From Buddleja alternifolia (Eukaryota > Streptophyta > Magnoliopsida > Lamiales > Scrophulariaceae): a DNA stretch of 64,000 bases. Each line of letters starts with the position of its first letter. Within the stretch, counting starts at the first letter, position 1. The DNA lies in contig CM033396.1 of the NCBI GenBank assembly GCA_019426215.1, forward strand, positions 21,963,101 through 22,027,100, given 5' to 3'. Positions 11,861 through 22,674 of this stretch are shown here, in pieces. The translations under genes and the position numbers were made by a program. Below the pieces are notes generated by a model that ran no database searches, was not told where the DNA came from, and worked only from the letters and a program-made list of their open reading frames with translations.

Positions 11861-12546
11861 ATGGCAAACAGTAATGATATCGTTGCTACTGATACTCTTG
11901 ACTTTGGCCTAGGTCCGGGAGTAGGCCTTGGTCTCGGCATTGGTTCCGGTTCAGGGCTGGGTCCTGCTTCCGGTTCAAGGTTCGATTCTGGTTCAGGGCT
12001 GGGTCCTGGTTCCAGTTCCGGTTTTGGTTCTAGTGGGGGTGCCGGGTTAGGCTCCGATTCAGGGCCAGGTCCTGGTTCCTGTTCTGGCTCTGGTCCGGTC
12101 CCTCCATTTGCTCCAATGGCTAATTCGGTTATACTGGCGCAGGCTGAAAAGCCGTCGAAGTTCAGCGGGGCTGACTTCAAGAGGTGGCAGCAGAAGATGT
12201 TGTTCTACCTCACGAATTTGAACCTGGGGAGGTTCTTAAGGGAGGATGTTCCTCATGTCCCGGAAGACTCTACAGATAATCAACTGAGGATGGCATATGA
12301 TGCCTGGCATAATAGTCATTTCCTTTGCAGGAATTACTTATCAGTGGTTTAGATGATTCTCTGTATAGTGTATATCTGTCTGTGAAGACTACAAAAGGCC
12401 TCTGGGAGGCACTGGACAAGAAGTAAAGAACTGAGGACGCCGGATTGAAAAAGTTCATAGTCGCGAAGTTCTTAGACTTCAAAATGGTGGACTCTGAATC
12501 CGTAATGAGCCAAGTCCAAGAGCTTCAGATCATAATACATGAAGTT
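11861..12546 (+). pseudogene. Copia gag, first part, with Gly/Ser/Pro low-complexity N-terminus
   Basis: The frame opens with an ATG at 11861 and is open to 12352. Residues about 15-85 are a low-complexity run rich in Gly, Ser and Leu, built on repeated GGTTC(A/C)GGG-like units. From about residue 90 the protein matches the Copia gag (UBN2-type) capsid: [18 protein letters not shown] and LNLGRFL motifs. A frameshift near 12340 moves the homology into another frame (DDSLYSVYLSVKTTKGLWEAL), with a stop at 12424-12426. At 12546 the gag is split by the Athila-type insertion, and it resumes at 24347. The low-complexity N-terminus is not a normal part of the Copia gag family as I know it. Confidence 0.85.
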
Positions 12547-14236
12547 TGACACGCTAAAAGCTAACGTGCTATGATAGCAAGTGCACTAAACGTGTGTAGT
12601 AATAAGTGGACAAAAAGTCCGGGTTGTCGAACCACAAGGACTTGAATTTTAGTTAATGATTTTCGATAAAAGATAAGACAATTAAAGTAAAGTGCAAGAA
12701 AATGATTAAACAAACGAAGAACCAAAGAGAAACGTACTATAGATTTAATCTCACGTATGATAAAATGACTAAGGCACATGCTACAACCGAATCTACTCGT
12801 CAATATATATGAGCTACTCTTCGAATTATTAGACTCCTATTGCTTTGGTGGAAACTCCTAAATTAACTATTACCCGATGTCTCGGCACATAATAATCCTA
12901 TGATTAATTGACGGTTCTCTAAATATGTCTATCCGAGAATCTAATCAAAAATCACGCATTAACGTTCTAGAGCTTCCTCGAACGAATCCGGCTAACAACA
13001 CCCGGGAATCTTTACCTATTTCTAGGGCAATCCCTCATTTGTTTCGGATGATGTGTTAATTCTCTTGCACCCTAATCTATTTTCTCTCGAACAACTAGAT
13101 TAGGCAAGATAGCAAGCATATGGTGATCAAACACATGATTGGAATAAAAGCATAGAATTAACACACAAAGCAATAGGAGAATTAATACAAAGAGCAACTT
13201 CACATATATTGATTCATAAATTTGGCCTTCACATGGCCTTAGTTCTACAATATTAGCCTCTCATCAAAGCCTTAAGAAAATCTAATACAAACATATACAT
13301 ACTCATGGAAATAAACATGTAAATGCAAATAATTAAAACTCCCTCAATTGATTGATGATGGATCTTTGCTCTCTTGATCTTCAATCCTTAGCTCCTCTCT
13401 CTTTGTTGACCTCCAAAAGTGATGAAGAAATGGTGATCAATGATGACGAGTGAAAAGTGATGGCCAAAATGCCTCTCTCTCTCTCCTCCTCTAAGATCTC
13501 CCGGTCAATTCTCTCAAAAATGCCTTAAGAAGACCACACAAATCAGCTCCTAGTGTGTGTCTCCCCTAGTGTGTCCTCCACTACTCTTAAAGTGAGTAGT
13601 ATAAAATTCCCTAAAGTAGATCTATTAAGAAACATACTTATGACATCCCTCTCATACATGTGATGACCTCTTGGCTTTAAATGTTCCATTCCCCCATCAA
13701 ATGATGATCTTTTGGCTGAAAGGAATCAAATCTCGGATGTGGCCACGCCCGAGCGCCATAATTCCCGCGCCTAGGCGCGGGAATTATGGCGCTCGGGCGC
13801 CGTCAGCAGAATGTTGGGAGTATTTGCCTCTGTCTGGCGCAGTAATTGTATTTCCTTCATAACTCTCTCCACAAAACTCCGATTTGGATGATTCAAGTCC
13901 TAATTTGAAGCTAACATATAGTTCTACAACTTTGTAGAAGGAAACTTCATCCAATTCGGTCTCTAAACATAAGAAAATAGCGCTCAACCGTGGAAACAAA
14001 TGCAGATACGGCGCCCGGGCGTGGGCAAGATGGCGCCTAGGCGTAAGGGTGCGTAGCAATTTGGCCTAAACTTGTTTTATACGTCATTTTTCATCCCGTT
14101 CTTTGATTGTATCCATTTAAGACCTGAAATCACTTAATGCACGAATTAAACGCACATGTGGCAAGAATCAAGCGATAAATGAACCTAAGACATAAACGCA
14201 AAGGGGCTTAAAAACACGTAAAAATGCCTCTTATCA
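12547..14236 (-). repeat. 3' LTR of the Athila-type element (left copy)
   Basis: On the plus strand it runs TGACACGCTAAAAG...GCCTCTTATCA. Length 1690 bp against 1667 bp for the partner. Almost all of the difference is one 22-bp block that completes a 54-bp palindrome (13746-13799). Further GGCGCC-type motifs lie at about 14010-14045. Confidence 0.95.
13746..13799. repeat. Perfect 54-bp palindrome in the left Athila LTR
   Basis: Both 27-bp arms pair without mismatch or spacer around a central CTAG (13771-13774). The arm begins CGCCCGAGCGCC and the centre is CGCGCCTAGGCGCG. In the partner LTR (about 23870-23905) only the right half remains: CACGCCTAGGCGCGGG goes straight on. The difference is exactly 22 bp and is flanked by the 4-bp direct repeat CGCC, as expected for slippage across a hairpin or for its reverse. 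Confidence 0.95.
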
Positions 14237-15877
14237 ACACCCCCACACTTATCAATTGATCGTCCTCGAGCAATAAGAGTTTTAAGATAAGGAAACATCA
14301 TCAATCAAAGAGAGAAACAAAAAGAAAACTACCTAACTCACTTTCGTGGAGTAAACGGTTGCATTTAGCGAATGCAACAAGCCTTTGAACCTTTTAGTTA
14401 CCTCAAAGGACGAGTTATAGTCTCGTGAGGGTTTGCAGACGATATACCCACAAAATCGAAAGATTTTCAACCCCGATCACTCAACGTAAATTACAATGAT
14501 TAATAGCACACAATGGTATGAATTCATCTGTTTAAGCTCATATTACAAATATATACACATCACACATTTGCTCATGTTACGCCTTAACATTGAAAAGATC
14601 ATCCTAAGGGTGTAGTGTAATAAATCTCAAGTATTATAGTCAAGTGGCATTCTTACCACTTTTCAAACATTAACCCCATATTTATCAACTTTTGATTATT
14701 CACATGGTACGAGAATTGAATACAACTTCATAGCCACTTAAAAATTCATCACTTCATTCCACTTTCGGATTTATCTTATGCACTTTCAACTCGAAACATT
14801 AGAGGCTAGACCATGTGCAATGTTTGATCCTCTTAGGCTTTCTATGACACCCGTGTAACGAGCTTTAGGCCAATAACTCCTAAACCAGATGGCTTTAGGG
14901 TATCAAATGTGAAGACACTCCTAAGGGCTTAATCGCTCGAGTGTCAAAGGCCACAAAATCAAACTAGGTCCTTATTCACTTAACACTTGCACTGGCTTGA
15001 GCTTAGCTCAAATTAGCTTAATAGTACAGTATTCTAGGCATGGTGCTCTTCGCCCCCAGTATCTATTAAGCCTGACTTTTTCAGTCATACCAATGTTCAA
15101 CCTCTTTTTATTATTATTAAGCACACGAAGTTAACGTTCTCAACTCATAACACATGTGAAAATTCTAAGTTGATATTTCCGGGATCAAGCCTTTAAGCGT
15201 TTCAAAATGATTGCCCACTCAACTCCTCTACCTTCGATTTAGGTGCATATGTGAATCATCTTAAGGTTAATCTAGTCTAGTTAGGATCCCATAAGCAAAG
15301 AACGATGTGTATAGCCATTAAAACCAAATTGATAGAGAAAACATACCATGTATTCACATTAACCATACTCAATGCCTCAAGTGAAGGGTTGAAATTCTAT
15401 CAAAAAAAAATTAAAATTGCACACATTTCACATGTAGAGGTACAGCACCCCCCAAACTTGGACCGAAATATGTAAAACATGAATCAACATGACTATAATG
15501 GATCTAGTATACCATATCCCCCCCCCCCCCCCCCACACTTATTATGAACATTGTCCTCAATGTTTGAAAAAAAAGAAGGGCAAAGTACACGTCACCATGG
15601 GGAAGCTGAAAAGCAAACCCGAGTCCACTTAAGGCAATCAAGTCCACGGATGGCAATCACTGTGTCGATCACTACATAGGTAAAAAAAATGATAGCCATA
15701 CAGAGTATCAAACATTGGATAGAATAGAATAAAACAAAACGAGATAAACAAAAAATGAGAAACATGCATGGAAAGAAAACATCAAGCATCCAAACATAAA
15801 ACATAAAATATCCAACAACCCAACAAAAGATATCCAAAAACAAAAAGAAACATGCATGGAAATAAAACAAGATAAGC
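14237..15877 (-). other. Athila 3' untranslated region with polypurine tract and a second tract-like copy
   Basis: Next to the LTR at 14237-14250 the minus strand reads AAGTGTGGGGGTGT, the polypurine tract that primes plus-strand synthesis. A similar AAGTGTGGGG block, fused to a run of 17 C on the plus strand (15518-15534), lies at 15518-15540, and a third, CCAAGTTTGGGGGG, at about 15448-15462. The rest is non-coding, AT-rich on the plus strand, and carries no recognisable protein. Confidence 0.7.
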
Positions 15878-17197
15878 CTAATCGGTGGTGCCAAAACGGT
15901 CAATGTAATCCTCATCCGCTCCGCCGAGATCATCCAAATCAATCAACGGGCTACCCTCATCATTATGAGCCTCATCATCACCTCCTTCAGGAACGAGAGC
16001 ACCTGACTCGTGCATATCTGCGGGCTGCTGAGGCGGGGGGTGCGGGTAAGGTGGAGGAGCAGAATAATCAAACGGCCCCCAACCGACAAACGCATCATGC
16101 TCTACAAAAAGCTGACGGAAATAAGCACAAGTGTCGGACATGACCACCCTCATCTCATCTCGCAACTCATCCTTCAATTCATCCTTTAATTGTCTAATGG
16201 CGGCGGCATCCATAGGTGGAAACTGTGGGGAGCTAGTAGACCGGGATGAAGACGGGCGAGGCCTCTTGGAAGTAGCTGGTGGTGGAGGAGCCTGGGAGTC
16301 GTCATCTACCACGGTGAGATAAGAACCAGGAAGCTCAGTACGCTCCATAGGAAATGTGGGAATCTTAGCCGCCTTGCATAAAGCTGTGATCAGTGATGGG
16401 AGAATGATGGGAATCTTTCGAGTGGGACCTTCTCCCTTTTGCTTAGCCAATTCTTTGTTAATCAACGGCCCTAACTCATTCTTCAACTTCCTAAAGTGGT
16501 CCGTCAAAGACTTGTGGATTACCCGGGCAAAGTCCACAGCTTTCTTAGACATAATAGCGTAGATGAGGGTGGCCCGTTCCTTGTTTGCCTCTGATCGATT
16601 GGTACTCGGTATTAAATTGAATCGGATGAAGTCGAGCCAGAAAGCAGCCTCGGGTAATAGAGCCCTACGGGGGACATGAGCTTCTCCGGGTACCCATTCC
16701 CACCCCTCTCGGCCAATAACCCGCAAAATATCCGACAGGCTAACTCGGAGGCGCCCTGCACTGTAAAGAGTGGTGAACTCGCATGTCTGAGGGGTCGGGG
16801 TGCCTATGCTCTCCCTAATCTGTCTCAACTCATAATTGACATGTTTGCCCCGGACCAAAAAGGTAGTCCCCAGCCATCCTCGTGTCTCAATCTCATCATA
16901 AACCCCGGAGCTGAAGAATTCCAGGACCCAAGGGAGATGAATGGCCTCGGGCTTTTGACAGAAAAACTGTAAGCGATGAAACTGTATCAATTCGTGCACA
17001 GAGGGCTGTCCCCGGGTGGTTAAATAGTGCTTCTTAATAAGGGTGCGGGGGGTGCTCAAACTCTGACACATAATTTGGACTTGGGGGTTTTCAAAACGGG
17101 TATTATCGGGAGTCTCGGGCTCATTAGAGGAACCCTCACCCACTTTTTTCTTACCCTTGGACGGTCTATTGGTAGTTCTCGTCATTTGCAACAACAA
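15878..17197 (-). CDS. Athila third ORF protein (putative plant transposon protein domain)
   Basis: An uninterrupted frame of 439 codons lies downstream of pol in element orientation. After a basic start (TRTTNRPSKGKKKVGEG) the body from about residue 55 to 290 contains FHRLQFFCQKPEAIHLPWV and VYDEIETRGWL. I recognise this as the conserved protein encoded in the env-like position of Athila elements, annotated in databases as a putative plant transposon protein domain. The C-terminus is Pro-rich, then charged (KDELKDELRDEMR, likely coiled coil), then acidic (DLDDLGGADEDY). No signal peptide or clear membrane span is seen, so calling it an envelope protein would be unsupported. The first ATG could also be the one four codons in. 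Confidence 0.8.
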   Translation of the reverse strand: MLLQMTRTTNRPSKGKKKVGEGSSNEPETPDNTRFENPQVQIMCQSLSTPRTLIKKHYLTTRGQPSVHELIQFHRLQFFCQKPEAIHLPWVLEFFSSGVYDEIETRGWLGTTFLVRGKHVNYELRQIRESIGTPTPQTCEFTTLYSAGRLRVSLSDILRVIGREGWEWVPGEAHVPRRALLPEAAFWLDFIRFNLIPSTNRSEANKERATLIYAIMSKKAVDFARVIHKSLTDHFRKLKNELGPLINKELAKQKGEGPTRKIPIILPSLITALCKAAKIPTFPMERTELPGSYLTVVDDDSQAPPPPATSKRPRPSSSRSTSSPQFPPMDAAAIRQLKDELKDELRDEMRVVMSDTCAYFRQLFVEHDAFVGWGPFDYSAPPPYPHPPPQQPADMHESGALVPEGGDDEAHNDEGSPLIDLDDLGGADEDYIDRFGTTD

Positions 17198-18161
17198 TGA
17201 TCAACTTCTCAACTACTCAAATCAACCCAAATGCAACCAACCCAATACAACAATCGTCAACGCCCAACAACACACCAAAATCAGAGAGCAACCCACAATC
17301 TAGCAACAATCCACGGATTTAACCGATTCCTCAATTCTTTAAGCAATAATCCACAATTTAATCAACAAAATAGCATCCAATTTCAACACAACAACCCACA
17401 AATTCAATTTCAACCCACAATCGGACGAAGCCCCAAATAATCCTCAAAATATAATGTAAGGCTCCTACTCGTCGTCTATGAATCGGAAATGGAAGAAGGG
17501 TAAAGCCAAAACTCACCTTTTTTTCCCCGAGTTGGATGTGAAGGAGGAGTCGCGGTGCAGCGAGTGAGGTTGATGGAAGATGGCGGTGAAACACGGTGGA
17601 GATGGCCGGAAAAGGTGAGAGTGTCGCCGGAAATCGCTTGGGAGAGGAGTTGTGAAGAGTTTGTGAAGAATTTTGACCGTTTGACCCACAAATTTGTTTA
17701 AATCAGAAACGGGCGCCTAGGCGCGCGACACAGCGTACCTGGAATTTTTTTACTTGTAATGCCCGCGCCTAGGCGGGCGTTGTTTCGGCGCTTAGGCGCC
17801 CCTTTCAGAACCGGGCGCTTAGGCGCCTGTTTTCTCGGCGCTTGGGCGCCCCTTTCAGAACCGGGCGCCTAGGCGCCTGTTTTCTCGGCGCTTGGGCGCC
17901 CCTTTCAGAACCGGGCGCCTAGGCGCCTGGTTTCTCAGCGCTTGGGCGCCCCGTTCAGAAAAATTTTGTAAAGAATTTCATTTCCTGTTTCAAAAGGGAA
18001 GAGACAAAACACTTAAAACACAAACTAACAAAGATGTAAGACTAGAAAATAAAGCAACAAACGGGATAATAAGGGAAAAAGAAAAGAAAACGGAAAGAAA
18101 ACATGGGTTGCCTCCCAAGAAGCGCTAGTTTAGAGTCATTAGCTCGACTGAAAGCGAAGAA
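17198..18161 (-). repeat. Athila spacer between pol and the third ORF, with a 60-bp tandem array
   Basis: The plus-strand sequence 17220-17440 is C/A-rich and low complexity. At 17783-17960 a unit of exactly 60 bp is repeated about three times; each unit contains CGGCGCTTGGGCGCCCC and GGGCGCCTAGGCGCC separated by TTTCAGAACC. Every unit therefore carries two short GC palindromes. Single related motifs lie just upstream at about 17710-17725 and 17762-17778. Confidence 0.9.
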
Positions 18162-21100
18162 TCACGAAGGGTCCGCGAGGATGAAGGACTCTTTGTCTCT
18201 TGGTTTGTCCATCCCTAAGTAAGGTTTTAGACGTTGAGCGTTGACCAAGAAAGTATGTCCTTTATCTGTTGTAAGCTCAACGGCGCCGGATGGATAGACC
18301 TGGGAAATCAAAAATGGGCCCGACCATCGAGACTTAAGCTTCCCGGGGAAGAGTCGGAGTCGAGAGTTGTATAGCAACACCCGCTCTCCCTTGTGGAATT
18401 CCCAGGGAAGAATATGTTTGTCATGCCACATTTTGGTCCGCTCCTTATAGAGTTTTGCGTTCTCATAGGCAAGATGACGCCATTCTTCGAGCTCGTTGAG
18501 TTGTAGCAAACGTTGTGTACCTACACTTTGAGAGTCAAAATTTAGAAACTTAATGGCCCAATAAGCACGATGCTCGAGTTCAACGGGCAAGTGACATGTT
18601 TTGCCAAAAACAAGACGATACGGGGACATGCCAATTGGGGTTTTATAGGCGGTCCGATAAGCCCAAAGAGCATCATCCAATTTAAGGGACCAATCCTTTC
18701 TTGATGCGTTGACAGTTTTTTCTAAAATACGCTTAATCTCCCTATTCGAGACCTCCACTTGGCCACTAGTTTGTGGGTGGTATGGGGTCGAAATTTTATG
18801 CTTCACCCCGTACTTGGTCAATAAAAGTTCAAACTGCCTGTTGCAGAAGTGGGTGCCCCCGTCACTAATGATGGCTCGGGGAGTTCCAAATCGAGTAAAA
18901 ATATGCTTCTTCAGAAAACGAGTGACAACCCGAGCATCATTAGTAGGCAAGGCCACAGCTTCCACCCATTTGGAGACATAGTCTACCGCAACAAAGATAT
19001 ATTTATTTGAACAAGAACTGGGGAAAGGGCCCATGAAATCCACACCCCATACATCAAACAACTCACACTCTAACATGCTATTTAAGGGCGTTTCATGATG
19101 TTTAGAGATGTTCCCCATTCGTTGACAGCGATCACAAGATTTGACATAATGATGTGCATCTTTAACAAGAGTAGGCCAGAAGAAACCGGATTGGAGGATC
19201 TTAGCTACCGTTTTGGAAGGCCCAAAATGGCCACCTACCGCCATATCATGACAATGAGATAGGATAGCATGCACGTCCGTTTCGGGTATGCAACGTCGAA
19301 TTAAACCATCTGCACAAACTTTGAATAAAAAGGGTTCGTCCCAAAGATATTGCTTTACATCAGATAGAAATTTCTTCTTTTGATGAAAAGTGATATCCGG
19401 GGGAAGACGGCTCGTAACAATGTAATTGGCAAAGTTAGCATACCAAGGTGAAATTTTTTCAGAAATAGCAAGGAGGTGTTCATCCGGGAATTCCTCACGA
19501 ATTGGTGTCTCATCTAACGGATCATTCACTAGCTCTAATCGTGAGAGGTGGTCGGCTACTACATTTTCGGTGCCATTCTTTTCTTTTATCTCTAAATCAA
19601 ATTCTTGGAGTAACAAAATCCACCTAAGAAGTCTTGGTTTAGCATCTTTCTTGGCAAGCAAATATTTTAAAGCCGAATGATCGGTGTAAACTATCACTTT
19701 GTTTAGCACGAGGTAAGAGTGGAATTTATCGAATGCAAAGACTATGGCGAGTAATTCTTTTTCCGTGGTGGCATAATTCAATTGTGCATCGTTAAGAGTT
19801 TTACTAGCATAGTAAATGGTTTGAAATACCTTTTCCTTCTTTTGGCCAAGGACCGCTCCAACCGCGGTGTCACTCACATCACACATCAATTCGAATGGTA
19901 AGCTCCAATCGGGGGATGACATGATAGGGGCGGAAACTAAGCGTTCCTTCAAATCAAGAAAGACCTGCATACAAGAAGAATTGAAATTAAAAGGTGCATC
20001 TTTAACAAGCAAATTAGACAACGGTTTCCCAATTTTAGAGAAATTCAAGATGAATCGCCTATAGAAACCAGCATGCCCGAGAAAACTCCTAACAGCTTTT
20101 ACCGATGTGGGTGGGGGAACTTTTTCAATGACCTCAATCTTGGCTTGGTCCACTTCGATCCCTTTTTGAGAGATCTTGTGGCCAAGCACAATCCCCTCCC
20201 GGACCATTAAATGGCATTTTTCCCAATTCAAAACAAGGTTGGTTTCTTCACAACGTTTAAGCACAACATTTAGATGAGCAAGACAGATATCAAAAGTTGT
20301 TCCGAAAACAGAAAAGTCATCCATAAAAATTTCAAGGAAATCTTCAACCATATCATGAAAAATAGCCATCATGCATCTTTGAAAAGTGGTCGGGGCATTA
20401 CACAAGCCAAATGGCATCCTTCTATAAGCAAATGTGCCATAAGGACAAGTGAAAGTGGTTTTCTCTTGGTCCTCAGGATCTATGGCAATTTGATTATAGC
20501 CGGAGTAACCATCTAGAAAACAATAGAAATCATGCCCGGCTAATCGTTCAAGCATTTGATCAATAAAGGGGAGGGGGAAATGATCCTTACGTGTGGCATC
20601 ATTCAACTTACGGTAATCTATACATACACGCCACCCACTAATTATACGAGTTGGGATAAGCTCATTATTCGCATTCTCAATTACCGTTATCCCCCCTTTC
20701 TTAGGCACCACTTGGGTAGGGCTCACCCACGCACTATCAGAAATAGGATAGATTATACCTGAGTCGAGCAGTTTAATCACTTCCTTCTTTACTACCTCTT
20801 GGATTTGTGGGTTTGATCTCCTTTGGGGTTGGCGTGTAGGCTTGGTGGAGTCCTCCATAAGTATTTTGTGCATACATATCGCTGGACTAATGCCTTTGAT
20901 GTCCGCAAGTTTCCACCCAAAAGCCCGTTTGTGAGATCTCAACACCGTCATTAATTGCTCTTCTTGTGATCCTGAAAGAGATGAGGAAATGATCAATGGG
21001 AGTGTTTCGTCGTCGTTCAAGTACACATATTTAAGGTGGGAGGGGAGGGGTTTGAGTTCGAGAGAGGGGGGTTCTTCAATAGATGAGCGAGGTGATCCTG

Positions 21101-22088
21101 ACAATGATCTATCAACTTTGATGAATCCTCCCGAATGAGAGGAAGATTTGTACTCCAAGCTGAGAACCTTTTCCACTAGACCATCTTTCTCCGAGTCCAC
21201 TTGCATGGATTTCATAAGATTCTGTTCGAGAGAATTTTCAATTGTATTATCCTGTAAATACTCAACAATCAAATGGTCAGATGTATCAATTCGATAACAC
21301 GAGTCATGATCAATAGGATGTTTAAGGACTTTGTAAACATCAAAGGTAACTTTGTCATCGCCCACATTCAAGGTAAGCTTACCATTAGCAATGTCAATTA
21401 CCGCCTTACCCGTGGCTAGGAATGGTCTCCCTAGGATTAATGGTACCTCCACATCTTCTTCCATGTCGAGTACTACGAAATCAACGGGAAAATAAAACTT
21501 GTCGACTTGGACAATAACGTCTTCGATTATCCCCTTGGGCCTCTTGATCGATCGGTCGGCTAGTTGAAGGCTCATTGAGGTCGGCTTGGGATTTCCAAGG
21601 CCTAGCTTTTTAAACAGTGAGTATGGAAGAAGATTGATGCTGGCCCCCGAGTCACATAACACCTTCTTGAATGATAGGGATCCAATTGTGCATGGGATTG
21701 TGAGACTCCCGGGATCTTGGAGCTTAGTTGGCAATTTATTGAGTAATACGGCGGAGCATTCTTCCGTGAGGCACACCGTCTCATTCTCTTCCCACTTCTG
21801 CTTGTTGGAGAGTATGTCCTTGAAGAACTTCACATAATTCGGCATTTGGAGAATGGCGTCAATAAACGGAATATTAATTCTCACTTCCCGAAGGATTGCC
21901 AAAATTCGAAGAAAGCTCGGATCCATCTCCTTTTTCTTCTTTTTGTGAGCATTTGGGAAGGGGAGACGAACTTCGATAGGGGGAGAAAGCGTTGGATTAG
22001 ACGGATGAAAACCCACTGAAACAGTAGGCGGCGCCTGGGCGCGTATATCGGCGCCTAGGCGCGGATCTGTTGGCGCCTGGGCGTGCAT
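18162..22088 (-). CDS. Athila pol polyprotein: protease, reverse transcriptase, RNase H, integrase
   Basis: This is a 1308-codon open frame without stops. In order: a pre-protease segment conserved in Athila ([17 protein letters not shown], about residue 43); aspartic protease [14 protein letters not shown] (about residue 144); reverse transcriptase with [20 protein letters not shown] and the FMDDFSVFG catalytic box; RNase H with [20 protein letters not shown] and [10 protein letters not shown]; integrase with the H2C2 zinc finger ([19 protein letters not shown]) and core acidic residues in [16 protein letters not shown] and [11 protein letters not shown]. All catalytic motifs I can check are present. 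The usual upstream gag fusion is missing; the frame opens inside the GC-rich palindromic segment, so the N-terminal 30 residues are not standard. Confidence 0.93.
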   Translation of the reverse strand: MHAQAPTDPRLGADIRAQAPPTVSVGFHPSNPTLSPPIEVRLPFPNAHKKKKKEMDPSFLRILAILREVRINIPFIDAILQMPNYVKFFKDILSNKQKWEENETVCLTEECSAVLLNKLPTKLQDPGSLTIPCTIGSLSFKKVLCDSGASINLLPYSLFKKLGLGNPKPTSMSLQLADRSIKRPKGIIEDVIVQVDKFYFPVDFVVLDMEEDVEVPLILGRPFLATGKAVIDIANGKLTLNVGDDKVTFDVYKVLKHPIDHDSCYRIDTSDHLIVEYLQDNTIENSLEQNLMKSMQVDSEKDGLVEKVLSLEYKSSSHSGGFIKVDRSLSGSPRSSIEEPPSLELKPLPSHLKYVYLNDDETLPLIISSSLSGSQEEQLMTVLRSHKRAFGWKLADIKGISPAICMHKILMEDSTKPTRQPQRRSNPQIQEVVKKEVIKLLDSGIIYPISDSAWVSPTQVVPKKGGITVIENANNELIPTRIISGWRVCIDYRKLNDATRKDHFPLPFIDQMLERLAGHDFYCFLDGYSGYNQIAIDPEDQEKTTFTCPYGTFAYRRMPFGLCNAPTTFQRCMMAIFHDMVEDFLEIFMDDFSVFGTTFDICLAHLNVVLKRCEETNLVLNWEKCHLMVREGIVLGHKISQKGIEVDQAKIEVIEKVPPPTSVKAVRSFLGHAGFYRRFILNFSKIGKPLSNLLVKDAPFNFNSSCMQVFLDLKERLVSAPIMSSPDWSLPFELMCDVSDTAVGAVLGQKKEKVFQTIYYASKTLNDAQLNYATTEKELLAIVFAFDKFHSYLVLNKVIVYTDHSALKYLLAKKDAKPRLLRWILLLQEFDLEIKEKNGTENVVADHLSRLELVNDPLDETPIREEFPDEHLLAISEKISPWYANFANYIVTSRLPPDITFHQKKKFLSDVKQYLWDEPFLFKVCADGLIRRCIPETDVHAILSHCHDMAVGGHFGPSKTVAKILQSGFFWPTLVKDAHHYVKSCDRCQRMGNISKHHETPLNSMLECELFDVWGVDFMGPFPSSCSNKYIFVAVDYVSKWVEAVALPTNDARVVTRFLKKHIFTRFGTPRAIISDGGTHFCNRQFELLLTKYGVKHKISTPYHPQTSGQVEVSNREIKRILEKTVNASRKDWSLKLDDALWAYRTAYKTPIGMSPYRLVFGKTCHLPVELEHRAYWAIKFLNFDSQSVGTQRLLQLNELEEWRHLAYENAKLYKERTKMWHDKHILPWEFHKGERVLLYNSRLRLFPGKLKSRWSGPFLISQVYPSGAVELTTDKGHTFLVNAQRLKPYLGMDKPRDKESFILADPS

Positions 22089-22234
22089 TTCTGGGCGCTC
22101 GGGCGCGGGATGCAGAACATATGCATCTGGCAGGTTTGTGGGTGGCGCCTGGGCGCGTATATTGGCGCCTAGGCGCGTATCTGTAGGCGCCTGGGCGTGC
22201 AGGTTGGGGCGCTCGGGCGCGGGATGCAGTTTGG
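22022..22234. repeat. GC-rich palindromic segment replacing gag
   Basis: Two tandem copies of about 120 bp each contain GGCGCCTGGGCGCGTAT, GGCGCCTAGGCGCG, GGCGCCTGGGCGTGCA and GGGCGCTCGGGCGCGGGATG. The same motif family occurs in the LTRs and in the 60-bp array at 17783-17960. The segment sits where the bulk of gag should be, and it supplies the start codon of the pol frame and the last codons of the gag remnant. Confidence 0.85.
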
Positions 22235-22564
22235 TGTGAAGAAATTAGGCGCGACTACGGGCCCCGGAATGGTATGGACCCTAGGTGGTAAGCTACCCCG
22301 AACCGACGGGAGTTGTGGAGGAGGTACCGCTTGCATGGCTTGTAGAACACCTTGTAACCACTCCCTAGTTTCCGGTGAGTTCATGTCCGGGTAATTTCCA
22401 TTTGGGTTTTGGTTGAGATTATTGGCCATTTCTCTTGCTCGCCTACTAGTCCTAAGAACTCGTTCAATTTCGGGCTCCAACTCGTATAGAGGCTTGTTTG
22501 AGGAGCGGGTCATGCACCTCAAGAACCTAACAATTAAATACAAGAACAAAATTAGACTAATCAA
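22169..22564 (-). pseudogene. Athila gag, N-terminal remnant only
   Basis: A 131-codon frame carries an Athila gag-like start (ATG at 22513 by homology, TRSSNKPLYELEPEIERVLR, then ANNLNQNPNG) and then runs into the GC-rich palindromic segment and stops. The capsid domain and zinc knuckle are absent. It is not in the same frame as pol. A normal Athila has several hundred gag residues fused to pol. Confidence 0.8.
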
Positions 22565-22650
22565 GAAAATAAAAAAAAATCAAGAAATAAACGAAAACTA
22601 AGAATTATAAAAAATGTAAACGAAAATAAAAAAAAACTAAAATAAACAAG

Positions 22651-22668
22651 TCCCCGGCAACGGCGCCA
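22651..22668 (-). promoter_or_regulatory. Athila primer-binding site (tRNA-Asp)
   Basis: On the minus strand this reads TGGCGCCGTTGCCGGGGA, six bases after the end of the 5' LTR. It is the exact complement of the 3' end of plant tRNA-Asp including CCA (CCCCGGCAACGGCGCCA), by my recollection of that tRNA. This fixes the element's orientation. Confidence 0.93.
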
Positions 22669-22674
22669 AAAACT

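Noticed and set aside
15856..16972. Several plus-strand open frames opposite the Athila third ORF
   Set aside because: They overlap a long minus-strand frame with a recognisable protein and show no motif of their own.
15878..17197. Calling the Athila third ORF a true envelope gene
   Set aside because: No signal peptide, membrane anchor or cleavage motif is visible. Only the genomic position is env-like.
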